This document shows, in pieces, positions 42,634 to 50,212 of a stretch of DNA of 64,000 nt. The notes under the pieces are model-generated. The model did no database searches, was not told the origin of the DNA, and saw only the letters and a list, made by a program, of their open reading frames with translations. Position 1 is the first letter of the stretch. Each line of letters opens with the position of its first letter. The DNA lies in NCBI RefSeq assembly GCF_008632125.1, contig NZ_VWRN01000063.1, positions 1 through 64,000 on the forward strand. The letters are read 5' to 3'. The translations under genes were made by a program, and so were the position numbers. The stretch comes from Cupriavidus cauae. Lineage in GTDB: Bacteria > Pseudomonadota > Gammaproteobacteria > Burkholderiales > Burkholderiaceae.

Positions 42634-43737
42634 TCACCCACCGATCATGCGCAATAGCGCCTCGTTGAAATCCTGTGGCCGCTCCAGATGCGGACTGTGG
42701 CCGGCCGCCGGGATTGTCGCCACCCGCGGCGCCGGTTGCAGCGCGGCCATGGCCGCCGCCAGCGCGGGCCGGTAAAGCCGGCTTCGTTCCCCATACAGGC
42801 AGAACAGCGGCAGGGTCGCCTCGCGCAGGGTCTGCCGGTAGTCCTGCCGCGCCATGTCGAGCCACAGCTCGGCCAGCACGCCGGCGTCGCAGCCGGCCAT
42901 CCATTCCCGCACCCGTGCCGCCTCGTGCGCCGGCGGCTCGACGCCGTCGGCCCATAGCCCCGCGCCGACCAGCGGCACCATGCCGTGCCAATGGCGCCGG
43001 ACCTGCGCCGCCATCTGCTCGGCCTGGGCAGCGGTGTAGCCGCCATGCAGGCCATGCGGCCAGTCCGGCGCGGTCAGCAGCCGGGGCGTCATGTCGATCG
43101 CGCCGATCGCGGCGACGCGCGACTCCAGCCATTGCCGGGGACGGCCGCGCGCCAGCTCCCAGGCGACCATCGCCCCCATCGACCAGCCCACCACGATGGC
43201 ATCGCGCAGAGCGAGCGCGTCGATCAGCCCGGCCACGCCGTCGGCCAGCCCGGCGATGGTGCCGCCGGCTGCGGGGCGCCACCGCACCGACAGCCCATGG
43301 CCCGCATGGTCGGGTGCAATCACCCGATATCCCCGCTGCGCCAGCGCCGCCTGGCCCGTGAAGGCCTGGCCGGGCACCGACCAGCCGTGCAGCAGCAGCA
43401 AGGGCCTGCCGGTGCCGGCTTCGCGCCAGCCGGGCAGGTTGGCGTCGCCGGGGTGTTCCGTGAAGCCAAAGGCGGTGTGGAGCGGCGCGGTGGAGAGGCT
43501 CGCAGTAGATGGCGGCGCTATGGAGGGCGGCGGGGCGGAGGGCGGCGCTATGGAGGGCGGCGGGGCGGAGGCTGGCGCGGTGGAGAGCGGCCCCGTAGAG
43601 GGCGGTGCGGCTGGACCGGGCAGGGCGGAGGGATTGGCGGCGTCCAAACGGTGTCTCCGTGGCGGCGTGGCGCGTCCCGAGGAGCGGCGAAGCCGCGTGC
43701 CGCCGCCGTGCCGGCCGGGGCCTCTTGGGACAGCCAT
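42634..43737 (-). CDS. Alpha/beta hydrolase with repeat-derived N-terminus
   Basis: The core (about residues 95-365) has oxyanion region LLLLHGWSVPG, nucleophile elbow VVGWSMGAMVAW and a C-terminal GHSPHLERPQDFN with the catalytic His. It resembles BioH/MhpC-type carboxylesterases. In the usual acid position (GxxD) the sequence is LYGERSRLY, so the acid residue is displaced or missing. The first 90 residues are Pro/Ala/Ser-rich, built from 15-bp repeats, and no ribosome site precedes ATG 43737, so the true start may be further inside. It is divergent from the TetR gene. Confidence 0.75.
   Translation of the reverse strand: MAVPRGPGRHGGGTRLRRSSGRATPPRRHRLDAANPSALPGPAAPPSTGPLSTAPASAPPPSIAPPSAPPPSIAPPSTASLSTAPLHTAFGFTEHPGDANLPGWREAGTGRPLLLLHGWSVPGQAFTGQAALAQRGYRVIAPDHAGHGLSVRWRPAAGGTIAGLADGVAGLIDALALRDAIVVGWSMGAMVAWELARGRPRQWLESRVAAIGAIDMTPRLLTAPDWPHGLHGGYTAAQAEQMAAQVRRHWHGMVPLVGAGLWADGVEPPAHEAARVREWMAGCDAGVLAELWLDMARQDYRQTLREATLPLFCLYGERSRLYRPALAAAMAALQPAPRVATIPAAGHSPHLERPQDFNEALLRMIGG
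43511..43615 (-). repeat. 15-bp in-frame repeats in the hydrolase N-terminus
   Basis: Seven adjacent 15-bp units alternate GGCGGCGCTATGGAG and GGCGGCGGGGCGGAG forms, then diverge. On the coding strand they specify APPS/APPP pentapeptides. Confidence 0.8.
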
Positions 43738-43740
43738 CTA

Positions 43741-43800
43741 TTGACATTCCGATTCGCTGCTTTATACCATGAAACATGAATCACTTATCAGGTTTCATGG
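43741..43800 (+). promoter_or_regulatory. TetR-gene promoter with palindromic operator
   Basis: A consensus TTGACA (43741-43746), 16-bp spacer and TATACC (43763-43768) are immediately overlapped by a large dyad, CCATGAAAC (43767-43775) and GTTTCATGG (43792-43800). The dyad covers the expected transcription start. This is where an autorepressing TetR protein would bind. The leader to ATG 43897 is about 120 nt. Confidence 0.7.
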
Positions 43801-43896
43801 CTTGATGCGCGATTCCGGAACATGCTCCGGCGATGCTGCACGGCGCCATGCGTTTCCGTTGCTCCCAACCGTATTCCCGCTTGAACGAAGGCGCCG

Positions 43897-44499
43897 ATGC
43901 CACCGACCGAAGCCTGTGTGATCCCGAAAACCGCGCGCGGCCAGAAGACGCGCGAGGCGCTGCTGCGGGCCGCCGAGAAGGTGTTCGGCGAGAAGGGCTA
44001 CTACGCCGCGTCGATCTCCGAGATCACGCAGGAGGCGCAGGTGGCGATGGGCACCTTCTACCTGTACTTCAAGGACAAGGAAGACGTGTTCCGCGCGCTG
44101 GTCCAGCACATGCTGGAACTGGTGCGCGCGCATCTGCGCAAGCATGTGGCGCCGGCCACCACGCAGATCGAGGCCGAGCGCCTGGGCCTGAAGGCCTTCC
44201 TGTCCTTCGTCTCGCGCCACAAGAACCTGTACCGGATCGTGCTCGACTCGTATTCGGTCGACGAGACCATCTACAGCCAGTACTTCCAGGTCTTCGCCGA
44301 GCTCTACAGCCGCCGGCTGACCCGCGCGCAGGAGCTGGGCGAGATCGTGCCGGGCGACGCCGAGGTACGGGCCTGGTGCCTGATCGGCATCAGCAACTTC
44401 CTCGGCATGCGCTATGCGCGCTGGAAGCGGCCGGCGTCGATGGAGAAGGTGGTCGACACCGCCTTCGACCTGATCACGCACGGGCTGGCGCCGCGATGA
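43897..44499 (+). CDS. TetR/AcrR-family regulator
   Basis: The 200-residue protein has an N-terminal helix-turn-helix (TREALLRAAEKVFGEKGYYA, then ISEITQEAQVAMGTFYLYFK) and a helical ligand domain. The TFYLYFKDKEDVFRAL recognition helix is classical. It is 94 nt upstream of the Liv-type transporter genes on the same strand, with a dyad in its own promoter. It probably represses the whole downstream operon until an acyl-CoA or hydroxyacid ligand appears; the ligand is inference. Confidence 0.93.
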   Translation: MPPTEACVIPKTARGQKTREALLRAAEKVFGEKGYYAASISEITQEAQVAMGTFYLYFKDKEDVFRALVQHMLELVRAHLRKHVAPATTQIEAERLGLKAFLSFVSRHKNLYRIVLDSYSVDETIYSQYFQVFAELYSRRLTRAQELGEIVPGDAEVRAWCLIGISNFLGMRYARWKRPASMEKVVDTAFDLITHGLAPR

Positions 44500-44593
44500 G
44501 CGCGCGTTGAGGGCGCGATGAGCCGGACATAAGCAAGGACACCAGCGGTACCAGCCAGGCCACGACAAAACAAGAAGGACCGAGGAGACAACG

Positions 44594-45883
44594 ATGGGAC
44601 CCCACCGCACCACCTGCCGCACCACCTGCCGCACTACCTGCCGCACTACCTGCCGCACCAGCGGCGGCACCAGCCACCGCATTACCGGCCGCATCACCCG
44701 CCGCACCGCCGCACTGGCCGCGGCCCTGGCCGTCGCGCTGCTGGCCGCCACCGGCACGGCCGCCGCCAAGGACATCCGCATCGCCCACGTCTACGACAAG
44801 ACCGGGGCGCTCGAGGCCTATGCCAAGCAGACCCAGATCGGGCTGATGATGGGACTCGAATACGCGACCGGCGGCACCATGGCCGTCAACGGCCGCAAGC
44901 TGGTGGTGATCGAGAAGGACACGCAGGGCAAGCCCGACGTCGCCAAGGCGCAGTTGGCCGCCGCCTACAGCGACGACGGCGCCGATATCGCGGTCGGGCC
45001 GACCTCGTCCGGCACTGCGCTGGCGATGCTGCCGGTCGCCGAGGAATACCGCAAGGTGCTGCTGGTCGAGCCCGCCGTGGCCGATTCGATCACCGGCGAC
45101 AAGTGGAACCGCTACATCTTCCGCACCGGCCGCAACTCGTCGCAGGATGCGATCGCCAACGCGGTCGCGCTCGATAAGCCCGGCGTGCAGATCGCCACGC
45201 TGGCGCAGGACTACGCGTTCGGCCGCGACGGCGTCAAGGCGTTCAAGGACGCGCTGAAGCAGGCGAAGGTCGTGCACGAGGAATACCTGCCGACCAATAC
45301 CACCGATTTCACCGCCGGCGCGCAGCGGCTGTTCGACGCGCTGAAGGACAAGCCCGGCCGCAAGGTGATCTTCATCATCTGGGCCGGCGCCGGCAATCCG
45401 TTCAAGATCGCGGATCTCGATCCGAAGCGCTACGGCATCGAGATCGCCACCGGCGGCAACATCCTGCCGGCCATGGCCAGCTACAAGAACTTCCCCGGCA
45501 TGGAAGGCGCGACCTACTACTACTTCGGCATCCCGAAGAATCCCGCCAACCAGTGGCTGGTGGCCAACCACTACAACAAGTACAAGACCCCGCCCGACTT
45601 CTTCACCGCCGGCGGCATGGCCTCGGGCATCGCGCTGGTCGAGGCGCTGAAGAAGACCGGCGGCGCCACCGGCACCGAGAAGCTGATCGCGGCGATGGAG
45701 GGCATGTCGTTCGATACGCCCAAGGGCCGGATGACCTTCCGCAAGGAGGACCATCAAGCGATGCAGTCGATGTACCACTTCAAGATCAAGGTCGACCCGG
45801 CGTTTGCCTGGGGCGTTCCCGAGCTGGTCCGCGAGATCAAGCCCGAGGAGATGCAGGTGCCGATCCGCAACAAGCGGCAATAA
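44594..45883 (+). CDS. Liv-type ABC transporter substrate-binding protein
   Basis: This is a periplasmic binding protein of the branched-chain amino acid/amide/aromatic family, 429 residues. ATG 44594 follows GAGGAG. The hydrophobic part of the signal peptide (TAALAAALAVALLAATGTAA) starts only at residue 38. The preceding residues are four RTTC repeats from a 12-bp array (44606-44653), giving an unusual Cys-rich n-region. The mature domain begins DIRIAHVYDKTGALEAYAKQ and has EKDTQGKPDVAKAQ and the VGPTSSGTALAM pocket region. The substrate cannot be read directly. Confidence 0.9.
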   Translation: MGPHRTTCRTTCRTTCRTTCRTSGGTSHRITGRITRRTAALAAALAVALLAATGTAAAKDIRIAHVYDKTGALEAYAKQTQIGLMMGLEYATGGTMAVNGRKLVVIEKDTQGKPDVAKAQLAAAYSDDGADIAVGPTSSGTALAMLPVAEEYRKVLLVEPAVADSITGDKWNRYIFRTGRNSSQDAIANAVALDKPGVQIATLAQDYAFGRDGVKAFKDALKQAKVVHEEYLPTNTTDFTAGAQRLFDALKDKPGRKVIFIIWAGAGNPFKIADLDPKRYGIEIATGGNILPAMASYKNFPGMEGATYYYFGIPKNPANQWLVANHYNKYKTPPDFFTAGGMASGIALVEALKKTGGATGTEKLIAAMEGMSFDTPKGRMTFRKEDHQAMQSMYHFKIKVDPAFAWGVPELVREIKPEEMQVPIRNKRQ

Positions 45884-45898
45884 GCGGGGGATAACCCG

Positions 45899-46888
45899 GT
45901 GCAAGCCAGCCCTGCCACCCTCGACGCCGCCCGCTTGGTCACGGCCGCCCGCCCGGCCACGCCCGCGGGCCCACACATGGTCGCCCAAACGGTCGCGCAT
46001 ACGGTCGCCCACACGGCCGCCCACACGGCCGCGCGCACCGCGGCCGTCGACGGCGCCGCGCCGCTGCCCGGCGGCGATGCACAGCGCGGACCCACCGGCG
46101 CCGCATCGCCGGCCGGACAGCCGGCGCTCGAAACGCGCGACCTGACGATCCGCTTCGGCGGCCATGTGGCCGTCAACGCGGTGTCGTGCGCCTTCCGCGC
46201 CGGCGAGCTGACCTGCATCGTCGGCCCGAACGGCGCCGGCAAGACCACCTACTTCAACCTGATCTCGGGCCAGCTGGCGCCGACCAGCGGCCGCATCGCG
46301 CTGTACGGCCGCGACATCACCGGCCTGAGCGCGTCGGGCAAGGCGCGCCGCGGCATCGGCCGCGCCTTCCAGCTGACCAGCCTGTTTCCCAATCTGACGG
46401 TGCTGGAGAACGTGCGGCTGGCGGTGCAGGCGCGGGCCCGCATCGGACTCGATCTGCTGACGGTCTGGAGCAGTCACCGCGGCATCAATGCCGAGGCCGA
46501 GCGCTGCCTGGAGCGGGTCGCGCTGGCGGCCAAGCGCGACCTGACCGTCGCCGCGCTGCCGCACGGCGACCAGCGCAAGCTCGAGGTCGCGATCCTGCTG
46601 GCGCTGCGCCCGCGCGTGTTCATGTTCGACGAGCCGACCGCCGGCATGAGCGTCGACGAGGTGCCGGTGATCCTGGACCTGATCCGCGAGATCAAGCAGG
46701 ACCGCGCGCACACCGTGCTGCTGGTCGAACACAAGATGGACGTGGTGCGCTCGCTGGCCGACCGCATCGTGGTGCTGCACAACGGCAGCCTGATGGCCGA
46801 TGGCGATCCGGCCGAGGTGATCGCCTCGCCGATCGTGCAGCAGGCCTATCTGGGCCTGCCCGCCGAAGGGGAGGGCCTTGATGTCTGA
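45899..46888 (+). CDS. Liv-type ABC transporter ATP-binding protein (LivG type)
   Basis: GTG 45899 gives 329 residues. The ABC domain starts near residue 77: Walker A GPNGAGKTTY, the LivG-type signature LPHGDQRKLEVA (variant of LSGGQ typical of LivG), Walker B VFMFDEPTAGM and the switch His in VEHKMD. The first 70 residues are an unusual extension with VAHT/AAHT repeats from a 12-bp array (45981-46040); an internal start such as ATG 45977 cannot be excluded. The stop overlaps the next gene. Confidence 0.9.
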   Translation: MQASPATLDAARLVTAARPATPAGPHMVAQTVAHTVAHTAAHTAARTAAVDGAAPLPGGDAQRGPTGAASPAGQPALETRDLTIRFGGHVAVNAVSCAFRAGELTCIVGPNGAGKTTYFNLISGQLAPTSGRIALYGRDITGLSASGKARRGIGRAFQLTSLFPNLTVLENVRLAVQARARIGLDLLTVWSSHRGINAEAERCLERVALAAKRDLTVAALPHGDQRKLEVAILLALRPRVFMFDEPTAGMSVDEVPVILDLIREIKQDRAHTVLLVEHKMDVVRSLADRIVVLHNGSLMADGDPAEVIASPIVQQAYLGLPAEGEGLDV

Positions 46889-47678
46889 ACGCACGGCCCC
46901 GCCATCCGCCCCGCACGGCGCATCGGACCCCGCCCCGCACGCAGCCCCGCATGCCGCGCCGCCGCTGCTGCGCCTCGCCGACGTGCAGACGCATATCGGC
47001 CCGTATCACATCCTGCACGGCGTCACGCTCGACGTGCCGCGCGGCGGCGTGACGATGCTGCTCGGGCGCAACGGCGCCGGCAAGACCACCACGCTGCGCA
47101 CGGTGATGGGCCTGTGGCGCGCGAGTGCAGGGCGGATCGAATTCGACGGCAGGGACATCACCGCGCTCGATACGCCGGCGATCGCGCAGGCCGGCATCGG
47201 CTACGTGCCCGAGAACATGGGCGTGTTCTCCGACCTGACCGTGGCGGAGAACCTGCGGCTGGCCGCGCGCCAGGGCCCGGCCGATCCGCGGCGGCTCGAC
47301 TGGGTGCTGCGCATGTTCCCGGCGCTGAAGGTGTTCTGGCATCAGCGCGCCGGCGTGCTGTCCGGCGGGCAGAAGCAGATGCTGTCGGTCGCGCGCGCCA
47401 TCGTCGAACCGCGCCGGCTGTTGATCGTCGACGAACCGACCAAGGGGCTGGCGCCGGCCATCATCCAGAACATGATCGCGGTGTTCCGCGAGCTGAAGCA
47501 GACCGAGGTGTCGATGCTGCTGGTCGAGCAGAACTTCCAGATGGCGCGCGCGGTGGGCGACACGGTGGCGGTGATGGACGACGGCCGCGTGGTGCACGCC
47601 GGCTCCATGGCGCGGCTCGCCGCCGACGAGGGCCTGCAGCAGCGCCTGCTGGGGCTGTCGCTGGCCGCGCATCAGTGA
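46881..47678 (+). CDS. Liv-type ABC transporter ATP-binding protein (LivF type)
   Basis: ATG 46881 overlaps the end of the previous gene by 8 bp. The 265 residues carry Walker A GRNGAGKTTTL, LivF-type GIGYVPENMGVFSDLTVAEN, signature LSGGQKQML, Walker B LLIVDEPTKGLAP and VEQNF in the switch region. The N-terminal 28 residues are Ala/Pro/His-rich. It forms the second nucleotide-binding subunit with the LivG-like protein. Confidence 0.94.
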   Translation: MSERTAPPSAPHGASDPAPHAAPHAAPPLLRLADVQTHIGPYHILHGVTLDVPRGGVTMLLGRNGAGKTTTLRTVMGLWRASAGRIEFDGRDITALDTPAIAQAGIGYVPENMGVFSDLTVAENLRLAARQGPADPRRLDWVLRMFPALKVFWHQRAGVLSGGQKQMLSVARAIVEPRRLLIVDEPTKGLAPAIIQNMIAVFRELKQTEVSMLLVEQNFQMARAVGDTVAVMDDGRVVHAGSMARLAADEGLQQRLLGLSLAAHQ

Positions 47679-47762
47679 CCGGTGATCCATGACGACGCCG
47701 AACCCGCTTTACACGCTCCCATGCGCGCCACCGTGCGTGCCATCGTGCGAGGAAACGAAACC

Positions 47763-48878
47763 ATGACCGCTGGCAGGACCGTGTCCGAATCCGCCGCAGC
47801 GCATCCCGCAGCATCAGCAACAGCGTCGGCAACAGCGCCGGCCACTGGGTCGACCACTGGGTCGGCCACTGCCGCCCCGGCAAGCGCCGCCGATCTGCCG
47901 GCCGCCCGCCTGGACTGGCTGCCGCTGGCGCTGGCGCCGCTGCTGATGCTGCTGGCCTGGCCGCTGATCGGCAGCGGCTCGACCTGGCTGACGCTGACCA
48001 TCGCCGGGCTGGCGATGGGCATGATCATCTTCGTGGTGTCGTCGGGCCTGACGCTGGTGTTCGGCCTGATGGACGTGCTGAACTTCGGCCACGGCGCCTT
48101 CATCGCGCTGGGCGCCTATATCGCGGCTTCGGTGCTGCTGCCGCTGGCGCCCTGGGTCGAGGCCGACAGCCTGGCGCTGAACCTGGCGGTGTTCGCGCTG
48201 GCGATCTTCGCCGCGATGGCGGTGGCCGGCGTGCTGGGCCTGGCCTTCGAGCGCGTGATGGTGCGCCCGGTCTACGGCCAGCACCTGAAGCAGATCCTGA
48301 TCACGATGGGCGGCATGATCGTCGCCGAGCAGCTGATCAAGGCGATCTGGGGACCGGAGACCATCGCGTTGACGCTGCCCGCCAGCTTCCGCGGCGCGGT
48401 GCTGCTGGGCGACGCCGCGATCGAGAAATACCGGCTGATCGCGGTGGTGCTCGGGCTGGTGGTCTTCCTCGCGATGCTGCTCGTATTGAACCGCACGCGC
48501 ATCGGCCTGCTGATCCGCGCCGGCGTCGAGAACCGCGAGATGGTCGAGGCGCTGGGCTATCGCGTGCGCCGGCTGTTCGTCGGCGTGTTCGCCGTCGGGG
48601 CAGGGCTGGCCGGCATGGGCGGCGTGTTGTGGGGCCTCTATCAGCAGAACATCACCGCGTCGATCGGCGCGCAGGTCAATGTGCTGATCTTCATCGTGAT
48701 CATCATCGGCGGGCTCGGCTCCACCGCCGGCTGCTTCGTCGGCGCGCTGCTGGTCGGGCTGATGGCCAACTACACCGGCTTCCTGTTTCCCAAGGTGGCG
48801 CTGTTCTCGAACATCCTGCTGATGGTGCTGATCCTGCTGTGGCGGCCGCAGGGCCTGTATCCGGTGGCCCGGCGCTGA
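47763..48878 (+). CDS. Liv-type ABC transporter permease (LivH type)
   Basis: ATG 47763 follows GAGGAAACG. Of 371 residues the first 45 are an Ala/Ser/Thr-rich repeat leader (ATASATAPATGST). The permease core of about eight membrane segments follows, with the LivH signatures FGLMDVLNFGHGAFIALGAY and GVENREMVEALGYRVRRLF. It would pair with the LivM-type permease encoded next. Confidence 0.93.
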   Translation: MTAGRTVSESAAAHPAASATASATAPATGSTTGSATAAPASAADLPAARLDWLPLALAPLLMLLAWPLIGSGSTWLTLTIAGLAMGMIIFVVSSGLTLVFGLMDVLNFGHGAFIALGAYIAASVLLPLAPWVEADSLALNLAVFALAIFAAMAVAGVLGLAFERVMVRPVYGQHLKQILITMGGMIVAEQLIKAIWGPETIALTLPASFRGAVLLGDAAIEKYRLIAVVLGLVVFLAMLLVLNRTRIGLLIRAGVENREMVEALGYRVRRLFVGVFAVGAGLAGMGGVLWGLYQQNITASIGAQVNVLIFIVIIIGGLGSTAGCFVGALLVGLMANYTGFLFPKVALFSNILLMVLILLWRPQGLYPVARR

Positions 48879-48965
48879 AGCGGCCGCCAGAGCCGCCCAT
48901 CGCATCGTTGCCAGGCCATCCGTGCATCGCCGTCATTGCTTCCTCTTCGAGAAACCGACCGCATC

Positions 48966-50036
48966 ATGATCCGACTGCTCTCCGGCGATACCCCGCGCAG
49001 CCGCACGCTGACGGTGCTGCTGCTCCTGCTGCTGCTGGCGCTGGTCTGCACGCCGTTCCTGATTCCGGGCGCGCGGGCGCTGAACATGGCCGCCAAGATC
49101 TGCATCTTCGTGGTGCTGGTGGCCAGCTACGACCTGCTGCTGGGCTACACCGGCATCGTCTCGTTCGCGCACACCATGTTCTTCGGCATCGGCGGCTACG
49201 GCGTGGCCATCGCGATGACGCGTTTCGAGCCCGGCTGGGGCGCGCTGCTGGCGGGCATCGTCGGCGCGCTGGCGGTGTCGATGCTGCTGGCGCTGGTGAT
49301 CGGCCTGTTCTCGCTGCGCGTGCGCGCGATCTTCTTCGCGATGATCACGCTGGCAGTGGCGACCGCCTTTGCCACGCTGGTGTCGCAGCTGTCGGCCTGG
49401 ACCGGCGGCGAGGACGGGCTGTCGTTCAAGGTGCCGGCGCTGCTGACGCCCGGCTTCGCGCTGGAGGACGCCGACGGCGAGGTGCGCGAATGGCTCGGCG
49501 TGCCGCTCAATGGCAAGCTGTTTTCGTATTACCTGGTGCTGGCCGGCGCCGCGGTGCTGTTCCTGCTGCTGCTGCGCGTGGTCAACTCGCCGTTCGGTCG
49601 CGTGCTGCAGGCCATCCGCGAGAACGACTTCCGCGCCGAGGCGATCGGCTACCGCACCGTGGTCTACCGCACCGTGTCGACCGTGCTGTCGGCGGCGTTC
49701 GCCACGCTGGCCGGCGTGCTGATGGCGATCTGGCTGCGCTACAACGGCCCGGATACCTCGCTGTCGTTCGAGATCATGGTCGACATCCTGCTGATCGTCG
49801 TGATCGGCGGCATGGGCACGATGTATGGCGCGGTGATCGGCACCGTGCTGTTCCTGCTGGCGCAGACCTATCTGCAGGACGTGATGAAGCTCGCCAGCGA
49901 GGCCACCGCGGCGCTGCCGCTGCTGTCGTCGCTGCTGCATCCGGATCGCTGGCTGCTGTGGCTGGGCCTGCTGTTCGTGCTCAGCGTCTATTATTTCCCG
50001 CAGGGCATCGTCGGGCGCCTGCGAGCCTTGCGATGA
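48966..50036 (+). CDS. Liv-type ABC transporter permease (LivM type)
   Basis: ATG 48966 gives 356 residues with about nine membrane segments. LivM features include ASYDLLLGYTGIVSFAHTMF, LRVRAIFFAMITLAVATAF and the cytoplasmic coupling loop RVLQAIRENDFRAEAIGY. The ending YYFPQGIVGRLRAL is typical. The stop TGA overlaps the ATG of a 59-codon repeat ORF (ATGA at 50033). Confidence 0.93.
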   Translation: MIRLLSGDTPRSRTLTVLLLLLLLALVCTPFLIPGARALNMAAKICIFVVLVASYDLLLGYTGIVSFAHTMFFGIGGYGVAIAMTRFEPGWGALLAGIVGALAVSMLLALVIGLFSLRVRAIFFAMITLAVATAFATLVSQLSAWTGGEDGLSFKVPALLTPGFALEDADGEVREWLGVPLNGKLFSYYLVLAGAAVLFLLLLRVVNSPFGRVLQAIRENDFRAEAIGYRTVVYRTVSTVLSAAFATLAGVLMAIWLRYNGPDTSLSFEIMVDILLIVVIGGMGTMYGAVIGTVLFLLAQTYLQDVMKLASEATAALPLLSSLLHPDRWLLWLGLLFVLSVYYFPQGIVGRLRALR

Positions 50037-50212
50037 ACACCGGCGCAGTGAACACCGGCGCAATGAACACCGGCGCAATGAACACCGGCACGATCGACAC
50101 CGGCGCGATCGACACCGGCGCGATCGACACCGGCGCGATCGGCATCCGCGCGATGCACTCCATCACCGGCACCATGCCGATCCCAGGCCAAGCGGGGCGC
50201 CCATGTACGTAG
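50033..50212 (+). CDS. Possible 59-residue pentapeptide-repeat mini-protein
   Basis: Eight 15-bp units (50033-50152) encode MNTGA, VNTGA, then IDTGA pentapeptides. The frame continues through HSITGTMPIPGQAGRPC to TAG 50210. Its ATG overlaps the livM stop and its stop lies inside the ligase start region (ATG 50203), the layout of translationally coupled genes. The array period keeps the frame. No known family (pentapeptide-repeat proteins have A(D/N)LXX, which differs). It could also be merely a spacer. Confidence 0.35.
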   Translation: MNTGAVNTGAMNTGAMNTGTIDTGAIDTGAIDTGAIGIRAMHSITGTMPIPGQAGRPCT

